The notes below the pieces were generated by a model. It was not told the DNA's origin. It did no database searches and was given only the letters and a program-made list of their open reading frames with translations. Source: Parietichytrium sp. I65-24A (lineage: Eukaryota; Sar; Bigyra; Thraustochytrida; Thraustochytriidae). From it: 64,000 nt of DNA. Position 1 is the first letter of the stretch. Every line of letters starts with the position of its first letter. The position numbers were made by a program, and so were the translations under genes. Where the stretch lies: assembly GCA_012862575.1 (NCBI GenBank), contig BLSF01000102.1, positions 1 to 64,000 of the forward strand. Direction: 5' to 3'. Shown one piece after another: positions 1 to 10,604 of the stretch.

Positions 1-953
1 TATTGAACGCAAGATCGAGGTCGATTCTGGGCGGGTCAAGTGATTTTGAATTCGGTGTGTTATTGGCATGCTTTTGGTTGCTGCTTCTCTCTCCTTCCTC
101 GTCTGTTTCCCCGAACAAGATACTTGCTACCACCTTAACGTACCCGCCTATACCCCTTCTCTCTTCTCTCTTACCTCTTCCTTCTGTCCCACTTCCTCTC
201 CTCCTTTCTACTCACCCAACTCCTTACCGGAATTTTAACAGTGGCTACTATCACCCTTCCTCCTCCCGCTCTTCCCCCTACTTCCCTTTCTCTCCTCCCT
301 CCTCCTCCTCCTCCCTAGGACCTACCACTTCTAACTACCCATTCATTAGCATACACAATGATACGGTAACCACCACTTACCATTCTCTCTAAACAACCAA
401 CCTAAGCCGTGTAGAACCCCACCAACGAAGGTTCTACCGAAACACCTTAGCCAACTGTAGGACACACAGGGCCGCGCACAATAGCTCGATTCTAGACGAA
501 ACGTTAGTAGAAGTGTGGCATTAGCGTACACCGAAGTAAGCCTATCCGTCGGAAGAAGACATCTTGTTGAGAGGGACAGCAAGGGCCTCTTGTCAGTCGC
601 AGAAAACTGCGAGTTCGCGGAACGGGTGCGCGCGCGTTAGGCGAGGTGTTAGGCAAAGGCGTAGCGGCGTAGCGGCGCCTGCCGTGTGCCGTGCAGAGTC
701 TGTTGTGTGCGTGTGCGAGAGAGAGAGAGAGAGAGAGGGGCGAAAGTGGACGGTGAGTTTGAGGTGATAAGGAAGTGTATTGAGAGTGATTGCAGTCGGA
801 ATTTAGCAGGTGAAGGTGGGAATTGAAGATTGAATTATTGAATCATTGACCGCTCGTCGCAAAGTGTTGGCAGAAATTGGCAGAATCGAAAATAATCGAA
901 ATCGGGAAATTGGATGAAATTGGGAAATCGGGTTGGTTGGGTTGTGAAAGTAA
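1..953. other. Intergenic / 5' flank of histidine kinase gene
   Basis: No gene is supported here. The top strand is strongly pyrimidine-rich from about 80 to 330. A Ser/Pro/Leu-rich open frame at 3-392 is low-complexity, has no domain and touches the window edge, so I do not call it. A (GA)n tract lies at 717-737, about 215 bases before the kinase ATG, and probably sits in its promoter or 5' leader. Confidence 0.6.
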
Positions 954-3900
954 ATGGGTTCCGCTCGGGCTCCGGCTGAGATGGAGATGGAGATGACTCC
1001 CAGCGATGAGATGGCCCCGGAGAATAATGCGAGCATTGTCATCTCTGTCACAGAAGAAAAGCCTGCGGCCGCCAAGGAGAAACAAAGTCCAGCGGCGCTG
1101 ACGCCAAAGGACAAGAAGAAGAGGAAGAAGAAGAGTGTGGAATGGCCACGTTACTGTGGACGGCTTCCTCCGTGGCTTACACCCGGGACTTTGGCGATAG
1201 TTCTCGTGGCCATGGCTATTGCATTTCTTGCGCTTGCGCTGTTGGTCGCATTTGAGCGCAGAAAAGTTGCGGCAAACCAGGATGATGTCTTTTACAGAAT
1301 TTCATTAGCTTACAGAACGGCGCTTCACAACCAGCTTGCGAGGCATATTCACAACATTGAGGCGCTTGGCTCTTTCACACTCGCATATGATTCCAAATAT
1401 TACGTGGAGGAGCCCTTTAGGTCTTTGTTCCAAGCTCTCGCCCTCAAATTGCGAAGTCAAATTTCAGGAGTGATCGCCTATGGTGTGGATGTGGTCCTCA
1501 ACGGCACCCAGGAGCACGAAGAGTTCCTCAACATCACGTCTGCTATTTGGAAGGAGTACTTCAATTCCACAGAGGACATCTTCCCTTTTCAAGGCTACAA
1601 TGGCACGCACATTACGGAAATAGACGTGCCAAGTGGTGTCTCCCTCGTCGTTGCGCAAAGAGCGCCGCTCCCGGCGAACGGAACGGCTTCATACCGTGCA
1701 GTAAACTTGGTTCACAGCGACATTGACGATTACAATCGCGCTTTCACTGAGGCAGTGCTCAAGGGGACGGTGAGGATCTCAAGAAGAATTAATGTCACCA
1801 CGAACGGCGAACAGTACGGCTGCGGACTGTTTGCGTCCGCCTCCCCCAACATGGCCGCCCCCAGCGAAGCAGAGCAAAACGGCTCGACTCCCGTTGGGAT
1901 TTATGGCTTCTTTGGTTTCCAGACTCTCTTGCGGAGTACTATCAACTATGTGGACTGGTCCATGGAGTCCAGCGACCGCGAGACGCTGCTGACAGACTTG
2001 ACGCTCGCAGCCAAATCAACTGCAGTGTACCTCTACGACATCACCGATAGCAAAAATACATACTTGCACGCCTATGACGTGTCGACTTCGAATGACATTC
2101 CGGAGGAAACGGCTAATATTGACGTTGCGCTGAACCCCGGGGACGATAGGCTCGTCAAGGCGTTAGATGTCAAAATTGGTGGCCGTGATTGGTTGCTCGT
2201 TACACATGGGTTCAGAACAATCACAGATACCACGCTCGTCTACTCTCTCACCATTGGCGTGTCGGTAGTCATCGTTTTCACTTTGGGCTCTGGGTTTTAC
2301 CTCATCCGGCGCAGGAGCAAGCATTCACAGGAACTCGCCATTGCGCGCATCAGGAAGGAGTCACAGAATCGCCTCATGAGCTACATGTGCCATGAGCTTC
2401 GAAAGTAAGTTAGGCACTCATTTTCTTTTCAACGTTCAACGTTGGGTTTCGCAGAGCAGCCTGCGACAAATGTTTGGATGCGATTTTGCTAACTTGTTCT
2501 CTCGACTTCAATCTCTCCGCTTCCGTGCTCCTCTCCGTTCGTGGTCCCTGCTCTGTTTGACTCACAGTCGTAAGTTTCTGCTCGCCTCTTCAGTTTGTTT
2601 AGTTTAACAATCCTTTCGCTGGTGCTGACCTAATTTGGCTCGTGGTTGGATTGAGCAGCCTTGCACAGCCTTTTGGCGCTTGTGGCGGAGCTCTCTGTGG
2701 TAGATGCTACTCAAAAGGCATTGGTGGACCAACTTGGTGCGATCTGTGCACACATGAGTTACCTTGTGAACGACTTTTTGGACTTTAGTAAGAGCCAGCT
2801 CACTGAGTTGAAGTTGGTCAAGCTTCCTACAAACATCTCCGACCTCGCACGCGACTGTTACAACCAGTTTCGAACGTTGTGCCGTAGCTCCGAGGTTGAG
2901 CTCGTGTTGAAGCTTGACCCAAATCTGGCAAATGCTACGTTTATGATTGACCCGCAAAGGTTACGCCAAGTTTTGAGTAATGGCATGAGCAATGCTGTCA
3001 AGGCTTGCGAACGGGGTCAGATCAGCTTAGAGGTGTACATAGAGGATAACAAAATCATGTACCGAGTTCTCGACGAAGGGCCAGGTCTGGGCAAGACTGA
3101 TCCGGATGAGCTTTTTGCAGAGTACAAACAATTGGAGAATGTTAAGGTTTCCCCAGGGACAGGACTTGGGCTTGGGATTTCACGTAGCATAATGCGGCTC
3201 ATGGGCGGCGATTGTACTCTTTCAAACCGCTCCGACAAAGACCACGGTGCTTGCTTCATGGCGTGGATGCCGTATTTGGAAACTTTGAAACCGATTCTGT
3301 CACCGATACAAACGGGTTCTCCATCCACAGGGTCCGTGTCCACAGAGTCGTTCAACTTGAGCGAAACCATCCACGTCGACCCTGGCGCCCTCGTAATCGG
3401 TGTGGATGAGTCGCTTTCGGCCGAGACTGTTATCGCCATTCGCGAAGCGTGCAAACCAATCGCAAATTGCACGGTGGCGGAGTTCAATGCCTCCCAAAAT
3501 TTGCAGGAGCACTGCATCTCCCCTCGGCCAGGCATTGTCTTCGTTGGATCTTTGGCTACCGTTAAGAGGAACCTGAACGTTTTCTTCGTTAAGGTTCTCC
3601 CCGAGTCCTTCTCCAACGCGAATAATGTTGATGATACCCCGTATTACAATGCTGGTTTCGACATGGCGGTGCGTGGAACAGCGCCAAAAGACATTCAGAA
3701 TTGTGTGTCCAATTTTTGGAATGAAACCGAGAGTTGCCTCAAGCTCTCCAAGAAGATTCGGGTAATAGCTGCAGAGGATGACGCTGTTGTTCACCACATC
3801 CTCGCAAAAACTGTGGCGAGAACCTTTCACCCGCAATCTGTGGTTTATTTCGATGGTGTTGATGTCATCCGTCACGTGAGCAGCGACGACTTTGTGCCGG

Positions 3901-4127
3901 ATTGCATTTTGTTGGATATCGTCATGAAATTCTCTCGTGGCGACGAAATACTTGTTCGCCTGCGAAGCGAGTTCAGCCTTACTTTGCCAATCTTAGCCGT
4001 GACGGGTAATTCAACTTCAGTGGACATTGAGAACTACCGCGAAATCGGCTTTGACGCCGTTCTCACCAAACCTTATAGTGCGAAGAGCCTCGAAAAGATC
4101 GTCTGTGACGTTGTGCTGTACAAATAA
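954..4127 (+). CDS. CHASE-domain hybrid histidine kinase (three coding exons)
   Basis: Membrane sensor kinase of the two-component type. Seen: coding exons 954-2404, 2568-2569 and 2659-4127, which join to 973 codons. A basic N-terminus is followed by TM1 (about residues 75-102), a CHASE-like extracellular region with several N-glycosylation sequons, and TM2 (about 425-450). The H-box CHELRNPLHSL has its His near residue 480. The HATPase has an N-box (NGMSNAVKA), DEGPGLG and GTGLGLGIS. A C-terminal receiver domain shows the acidic pair EDD, the phosphoacceptor Asp in LLDIVM and the Lys in LTKPY. Family knowledge: CHASE domains bind small ligands (cytokinins in plants), and hybrid kinases pass phosphate His to Asp and then to an HPt protein. 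The ligand here is unknown. The H-box crosses both introns: exon 1 ends inside the Asn codon and exon 3 begins inside the Pro codon, with two bases missing that a 2-nt exon supplies. Without it the frame fails. Confidence 0.9.
2568..2569 (+). other. Putative 2-nucleotide microexon (TC)
   Basis: The dinucleotide TC is preceded by a pyrimidine-containing tract ending in CACAG and followed directly by the strong donor GTAAGT. Exon 1 ends with CGA AA (GTAAGT follows at 2405) and exon 3 begins CC TTG CAC after TTGAGCAG. Inserting TC gives CGA AAT CCC TTG CAC, that is R-N-P-L-H, exactly the conserved histidine-kinase H-box. Direct joining of exon 1 to exon 3 is out of frame. The flanking introns are 163 and 89 bases. 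A longer exon from 2457 to 2569 also keeps the frame, but it would insert about 37 unrelated residues in the H-box. Confidence 0.75.
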
Positions 4128-4613
4128 AATGCCTCTCGTTGCCTGGATGCCAAGGTATCATGATGTAGACTATCAAAGTTATATGTTTCTTTTGTCCCCT
4201 TCTGTTTGCGATCGCGTGCTCTCGAAGGCGGCGCGTCAAAGAGTTGTTCATCTTAAAATGAACGGAGGTGGCCAAGTTGGGCACCCTTACCGTTCTGCAC
4301 GATCACACGACGGTTGATGGCGTGTCACTACGAGCCTGCAAAGGCCGCGCCTCGTTTCAGCTCACATCCTTGAAGCATTAAACATGCGCGAGATCCACTG
4401 ATTCTTCGCCAACCCCTTCGGAAACGTTGCTGCTTGCAACACAAAACATCGATTGTAAATTTTCGAGCATCTTGCACATCGGTACTCTACCTTATAATTA
4501 TCTCTAACGGCACCGCTGCGTCGAAGTGACGGAATAGCTCTTTGTTTTTTTGGCTGGCAAAGAGGGAGAGACGCAAGAGGGGTACTCGAACGAGGACTTG
4601 GAGCACTTGGCAG

Positions 4614-4647
<34 letters not shown>

Positions 4648-4697
4648 CAAAGCGTTCCAGAGTTCCACAGGCAAAGTCGACGTACAAGAGATGAGAG
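4128..4697. other. Intergenic between kinase and LRR gene
   Basis: No gene seen. A possible AATAAA poly(A) signal overlaps the kinase stop codon at about 4123-4128. A short run of AATAGAG units (4614-4640) lies just upstream of the LRR gene start. Confidence 0.5.
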
Positions 4698-7600
4698 ATG
4701 GGCAAGTACGTGGACGTGTTGACGTGTGGCGAAGTGTCGAAATTTTGGTGTGCAGAGTCGTTGGGCGAAGTGCTTGAGGCGGTCGACCGGGAAGTGGCCT
4801 TGTGGTAAGTGAGACTAGCTGGGCACAGCCGAGGGAAAGGTAGACGCATTCGTTTACTCATGCATACTCATGTGCCTTCCATTTCACGCACAGGATCGAT
4901 GTGAGACTTAGGGTGAGGCTGGGGGGTGCGATTAAGCTTGCCGTGGCGCTTAATGGGAACAAAACGCTTCGACAGGTGTGGTGAGTCTTGCGTGTGTTTG
5001 AACTTGCTGGAGCAGAAGAGCTCCGCGAATGAGTGTGAAGTTTTGGTGCAGCACTGTGGATGCACACCAAAATTTCTCATCTTTGGTGTTCAAGGTTTGG
5101 TGGAAGAACTTTTCACATACAGACGATACTTTTTCGTTTCGCCTGACACGCGCTCTCTATCTTTGTGCACAGTCTACGTCATAGCCAAATCGGTGTTCTA
5201 GAAGCAGTCTCGCTCGCAGAGGCGCTCAAGGCGAACAACACGCTGACTTCGCTCGAGTGAGTTGCTTTGAAGATGGCTTCGGGTCTTGGAATTTACAGTT
5301 TGGTATTTTTCTAATCATTCTCGTACTTGATCGCGGACGGCTTCATGTCTTCTTGGTTAAGTAGTCTTTGTTTTAATAACATCAGCGCTGAAGGAGCATC
5401 AGCGATTGGTCACGCGTTGGAGAAGAACACTGCGCTGACTTGGTTGTCGTACGTGTGACTTGTGCACCGATTTGATTGGAAAATTATTAACCCTGCTAAA
5501 CTTTCTCGTTCTTTGTGGCTATCGATTCCATGTCCTTTGGACTGATTGAATAATAGCCTTCAATACAATGAAGCTAGCGATGGAGGAGCATCAACGATCG
5601 GTCGCGCATTGGAAAATAATACTGTGCTAACTTGGTTGTCGTACGTGTGACTTGGGCACAGGTTTGGCGAAAACGGTTTGTCCCTTGCCGAGTTTTGTTG
5701 TTCTTCGTTGCTGATGGCTTCATGTCTTTTTGATGCAAAAGTCTTCTTAGGAATAAAGTTGGCGACGAAGGAGTATCTTCGATCGGTCGCGCGCTGGAGA
5801 AGAACACTGCGCTCACCTCATTGGAGTACGTTTGACTTTGACTTTCGGTTTGCTGAGCTTTGTCGCTCTACGTGGCTGATGGTTTCATGTCATTTTTATG
5901 CAAAAGTCTTACAAAGAACATAGTTGGCAACGAAGGAGTATCTTTGATCAGTCACGCGCTGGAGAAGAACACTGCGCTCACCTCATTGGAGTACGCTTGA
6001 CTGTTTAGTAAGGGACTAAGCTTTCTCGGACTTGAATGGCTGACAGTTCATGCCCTCTTCACGAAATAGACTTGGACGCAACAAAATTAGCACTGAAGGA
6101 GCATCCGCGATCGGTCGCGCGTTGGAGAAGAACACTGCGCTCACCTCATTAAAGTACGCTTGATTCTGACACCGATTCGATCGAAGAGAATACTACCTTA
6201 CTCAGCTTCCTCGGACTTGATGGCTTACAATTCCATGTCCTCTTGACGACATAGACTTGGGTACAACGAAATTGATGATGAAGGAGCATCGGCGATTGGT
6301 CGCGCGTTGGAGAAGAACACTTCGCTCACTGTGTTGGAGTATGTGTGACTTTGATACAGGTTTGGTGGTTACCTTGCTGAGCTTTCTCGGACTGATGGCT
6401 GATGATTTCATGTCCTTTTGTAATGAAATAGTCTTGGCTCCAACAAGATTGGCGCTGAAGGAGCATCAGTAATCGGTTTCGCGTTGGAGAAGAACACTGC
6501 GCTGACTGGGTTGTTGTATGTGTGACTTTGATACATGTTTGCTGAATATTCTCGTTCCTGGCGGCTTACATATGATGTCTTTCTGATGGAATAGTCTTTG
6601 GAGGAACGACGTTGGTGCTGAAGGGGCATCAGCGATCGGTCGCGCCTTGGAGAAGAACACTGTGCTGACTAATTTGGAGTACGTGTGGCTTTGATACACG
6701 TTTGGTGGTTGCCATGCTAAGCTAAACTTTCTCGATCTTTGTGGCTAAAAATCTCTTGTCTTTTCTGAAAACAAACAGTATTTCTGAAAATGAAATTGGC
6801 AACGAAGGAGCATCTACGATCGGTCGCGCGTTGGAGAGGAATAATGCGCTCACTTCGTTGAAGTACGTGCGACTTGACCCCGGTTTGGCGAAAAATTCTA
6901 GTGCCATGCTAAACTTCGTCGTTCTTCGTGGCTGACGACTTATTGTTGAGTTAGTCTTGAAGGAAACGAAATTGATGATGAAGGAGCCTCAGCGATTGGT
7001 CGCGCGCTGGAGAAAGACACTGCACTGACTTCATTAAAGTACGTGTGACTTTGACACCGATTTGGCTGAACGCTTAGCGCCTTGCTAAATCTTCTCGCTT
7101 TCGTTGCTGACGATTTGATGTCCTTTTGACTGTTGGAACTAATAGCCTTGCTAATAATATATTTGGCGCTGAAGGAGGATCAGCGATCGGTCGCGCTTTA
7201 GAGATGAACACTGCATTGACTTCGTTGAAGTATGTTTGACGTTGACACCGGCTTTCTGCAAAGGCTTCGTACCTGTACCCTGAAAAACACGTTCTGATGC
7301 TGGTGCTTGGTAACTGACGACTCCATTTTTGTTTGGATGAAATAGTCTTGGGAAGAACGAGCTTGGCGCGGGAGGAGCAACTGCGATCGGGAGCGCGTTG
7401 GAGAAGAATACTACGCTGACATGCTTGGAGTACGTATGACTTTGTCTGGGTCTGGCGAGAGAGTTTATTACCTTGCTAGCCTAGACTTCCTCGTTCTTTG
7501 TGACTGACGAATCCATGTCTTTTTTATGGAATAGTCTTATGTGGAATGACATCGGCGCTGTGGGGGGATCAGCGATTGGTCGCGCTTTGGAGAAGAACAC

Positions 7601-7827
7601 GTCGCTGACTTGGTTGAAGTAAGTTTGACTTTGACACCGGCTATGTGCAAGACCTTGGTGCTCGCTGGAGCTTCTTGTTCTATATGGCTGACAATTGCGT
7701 GTCTTTTGTCTGAAATAGTCTCACCTCGAACTGCCTCTCTATTGAGGTAGAGTCAGCGATTGATTGCGCGTTGGAGAGCAACTCTGCCAAAGCGCTGACT
7801 GCATCGATTGAGAGACACGTGCTTTGA
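4698..7827 (+). CDS. Leucine-rich-repeat (RNI/NLRC3-like) protein, 17 exons, one repeat per exon
   Basis: I deduced the exons from conserved repeats plus GT-AG sites: 4698-4804, 4894-4980, 5173-5256, 5365-5448, 5557-5640, 5742-5825, 5907-5990, 6070-6153, 6255-6338, 6432-6515, 6595-6678, 6779-6862, 6955-7038, 7146-7229, 7346-7429, 7535-7618 and 7719-7827. They total 1479 nt (492 residues). Exons 3-16 are each exactly 84 bp, and every intron is phase 2. Each exon encodes one 28-residue ribonuclease-inhibitor-type LRR close to L..N.IG.EGASAIGRALEKNTALTSL. The N-terminal exon (MGKYVDVL...) resembles no domain I know; the last exon is degenerate. RNI-type LRRs form curved protein-binding solenoids; the partner is unknown. 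No signal peptide or transmembrane segment is seen, so it is probably intracellular. The introns resemble each other, showing growth by duplication of exon+intron units. The start ATG (4698) and exon 2 boundaries are less certain than the repeat exons. Confidence 0.88.
5173..7718 (+). repeat. Tandem exon+intron units (~165-200 bp) of the LRR gene
   Basis: Fourteen units each hold an 84-bp exon and an intron of about 80-115 bases. Introns typically start GTACGTGTGACTTTGA or close variants and end near TGATG(G)AAATAG, with the shared phrases CTTTCTCG and GGCTGA(T/C) inside. This shows tandem duplication of whole units rather than intron insertion into a finished coding repeat. Confidence 0.85.
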
Positions 7828-9080
7828 CATCGCTTTCGTGATAATCATCAGCTTATCAGTGCTCTGTTTTGTGACTTTGACACCATTGCACGTCCCAAGT
7901 CACAGCTGAACGTCGATTGCTTTGACCATCGAGATTTGATATGTATTTATCTCGGGCGCCTTAGCCTACCAATTCACTGTGCTGCGACGAATGAATGAGC
8001 CAAGCTTTTCGTATGTGTCACCAAAGAATGCAAAGGAGGAAACCACTCGCTTGTTCAGCGCCGGCAGTGAAGGTGGTGGCAGAGCTTGTGCACCTGTACA
8101 GTCTTGTCGGCCATATATCATCATGGCCCTTCGGGAATCAACCAATCAAACCTCCTTAACTTCTCGACCCAATCACGCGCCCGTTTCAACTACAGCAAAC
8201 GCACCGTGAGCGACCTTCCTCGAGCCTCTGAGTGTCCACCATAAATTTAAAAACATTCCACATCCAAGTACACATCCAGCGAGGGAGCCCAATGCCCTCG
8301 CCTCATCAACTTCACAACGTCAATCAATCCAATCCATAACACATCAACTCAATAAATCGACCCTCTTCCGCCCTCCTCTTCCATCACCTACCTCTTTCAC
8401 ACAACCCCCTTGTGCACACCTTCTCCGATCGACTAGCGCCACATATCATAAACTGCAGCAGTGGGGAACGGGGGATTCGAGTTAGTCAAGTTGGAAGTTT
8501 GACTCACAGTCTATCTATCTAAATTCTATTTATTTATCAGAGAGGGTAGAGAGGGACGCACACGCATATCGCATAGTTCAATGAACATACATGCATAGTT
8601 CGCACAGAGACAAGAGAGGGTAAATGAATTGGGTAAACATGTTAAAATGTGTGAACGATAGTGACGATAGTTGACGAAAGTGACGAGAGAGCAAGGCAGG
8701 CACGTGAGGCGATTGCGCGGGCACTTTTTGCTGCGGCAGCGGAATCTTGTGGGACTCGAAAACGCGGGCAGCGGTGCGTGGAGTGCGTGGAGTGCGTGGC
8801 ACTGGGACCTTCCTGGCACTTTGACGATCTTTGACCTTTGACAACCTTTGACCTTTAACATTTGACCTTCAACCTTTTGGCTCTTGGGCTCGTCCGGTGG
8901 CGACTTGCGCAGCGTTAGAGGGACAGCGGCCGCTGGTGCTGATTGGATTCTGTGCCGGTGCGTGCAGGCTCTCGGTTTGTTGAGCTATTGTGACGCTGGA
9001 GACACGCAGTTTGGGTGGGTACCGCGGTGTGTTGTTCCGGGAGGCTGTTGTGGGATCGAGAGAGTCGCTGAGGTGGAGAA
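7828..9080. other. Intergenic, upstream of LIM gene
   Basis: No gene supported. A cluster of TTTGACC/TTTGACG-type heptamers lies at 8818-8878, about 200 bases upstream of the LIM start. A copy of the dispersed motif TTGACTCACAGTC occurs at about 8499-8511. A (TCTA)n-like stretch lies at 8512-8535. Confidence 0.5.
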
Positions 9081-10604
9081 ATGGGGGACAGCGTGGTGAG
9101 TGAGTCGGTGAACTGGTTCGAGGTGCTCCCTCCTCCGCCTCCGGAAGACGATGACGATGAGTTTGAGGCCACACTCATGCACGGGTTGGCGCCGCCGCCG
9201 CCGATGAGTGCCGAGGAGCCAGCTCTGCCTTTCGATGCGGTGCCGCCGCCGCCGGGGATGGACATGGAGACGGAGAGGTTTGCCAAAGGCGTGGGTAATT
9301 TGCCGCCGCCACCGGGCTTGGAAATGCCACAGTCGCCACGCACAGCGGTACTCCCTCCACCGTCGACGATGGTGGTGCCCAAGTCTCCTAAACAAGCGCC
9401 ACCTGCCCCTCCGGCGCGCTCGAATTCAGTGGACACAGGCTCCAAGCGGAGAAGCGTCTCGAGCACGGGGAGCAACCCTGGAACTAAGGTAGTCGGGAAA
9501 ACGCTAATGCGAGATCGGCTCACGAAAATCTATTCAAAGAAGGTGGCTGACGGGCCGACCGCAGAGCCACCGGCTGAGGAGGGCTATAAAGAGCCTAAAC
9601 CACTGAACAAGGATCGACGCGAAAGTATTCTGGACCGCGAGTTGGGGTCTTTAAAAAATGAGAACAAGGCCAAGCTTATGAAGAACGTGATTGGGGAGTT
9701 GCAGCTCCGGATCGTTGACAAAGATGACAGCCAAGGACAAAGTCAACCCAGACGCAAATCCTTGCGAGCGTCCCTGAGCTTGTCAAAGAGGTTGAGTAGC
9801 GGTTCAAAGCCTCCTTCCATGCCACTCGACTTTGGGGTCGGGGTATGCGGCGGATGCGACAAGGTGGTGAAAATGGAGACTCACTTTCTTTCACCCGAAG
9901 GTGACATGTGGCACGTCGGTTGTGTAAAATGCAGCCACTGCGGCAAGGGCGGCCAGACGAAGTTTTATCTCGTGAACGACCAACCAATCTGCGAGGATTC
10001 TTTCCAAAAGCTCTACAATCGCGACTGCTTTGCGTGCAAAACCTGGGCCGACCCGGAAGACGATCTCATCGAAACTTCGAATCAAGTGTTCCACATAGAC
10101 TGCTTCAAGTGCGAGACTTGCGAGAAAGCCCTGGCCCACTTGTCTAAACGGGACCTTCGAACTGACGCTTTTGTGCTCACGAAAGAAAAACTTACATGCG
10201 CTGCGCATTCGTACCGTTACACATGCTATGGCTGTGGTGAAGGTATTACCGCTGCAGACAAGAACTGTCTCCAAGCATCCGTGGCGCCAAATGAGGCTCC
10301 GAAGACCTTCCACGCAGACTGCTTTGCCTGCAGCGTATGCGAAAAGCCGATTTCTCAGCTGGGTGGCGGCTATGTGATGTACGAGGGGTCAATTTACTGC
10401 AGCAAGGACTATGCTGAGGCGCTGAATTTGTTCTGTTCAAGTTGCACCAAAGCGATTACCCCTGAGAGCAAATATGTCAAGGCTTTTGAAAACGAAAAGT
10501 ACCATACCGACTGCTTCAAGTGCACAGAATGCAAAACCCGTCGCGATGGGATGACTTTAGACTCTGATGGCAGCCTGCACTGCCCTGCATGCCTGGCAAA
10601 GTAA
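9081..10604 (+). CDS. Four-LIM-domain protein with proline-rich N-terminus
   Basis: A 507-residue intronless protein. The first quarter has polyproline runs (LPPPPPEDDDD, PPPPM, PPPPG, LPPPPG) typical of profilin, EVH1 or SH3 ligands. A basic Ser-rich linker (RRKSLRASLSLSKRLSS) follows. From about residue 256 come four zinc-binding LIM modules: CGGCDKVV...HVGCVKCSHCG; CFACKTWADPED...HIDCFKCETC; CYGCGEG...HADCFACSVC; and CSSCTKA...HTDCFKCTEC...HCPAC. Family knowledge: LIM arrays with proline-rich N-termini (zyxin/paxillin-like) link membrane sites to actin, and this one may work alongside the formin at 58769-63508. Placement in a specific LIM subfamily is not possible by eye. ATG 9081 follows an in-frame untranslated leader and opens with the acidic MGDSVV. 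Confidence 0.9.
   Translation: MGDSVVSESVNWFEVLPPPPPEDDDDEFEATLMHGLAPPPPMSAEEPALPFDAVPPPPGMDMETERFAKGVGNLPPPPGLEMPQSPRTAVLPPPSTMVVPKSPKQAPPAPPARSNSVDTGSKRRSVSSTGSNPGTKVVGKTLMRDRLTKIYSKKVADGPTAEPPAEEGYKEPKPLNKDRRESILDRELGSLKNENKAKLMKNVIGELQLRIVDKDDSQGQSQPRRKSLRASLSLSKRLSSGSKPPSMPLDFGVGVCGGCDKVVKMETHFLSPEGDMWHVGCVKCSHCGKGGQTKFYLVNDQPICEDSFQKLYNRDCFACKTWADPEDDLIETSNQVFHIDCFKCETCEKALAHLSKRDLRTDAFVLTKEKLTCAAHSYRYTCYGCGEGITAADKNCLQASVAPNEAPKTFHADCFACSVCEKPISQLGGGYVMYEGSIYCSKDYAEALNLFCSSCTKAITPESKYVKAFENEKYHTDCFKCTECKTRRDGMTLDSDGSLHCPACLAK

Noticed and set aside
3-392. Ser/Pro-rich open frame at the left edge
   Set aside because: Low-complexity, pyrimidine-driven, no domain and no ATG near its start; probably non-coding or UTR.
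2455-2569. Longer middle exon for the histidine kinase (start at 2457)
   Set aside because: It keeps the frame but inserts about 37 residues of unrelated sequence into the H-box, destroying the conserved HELRNPLH motif that the 2-nt exon restores.
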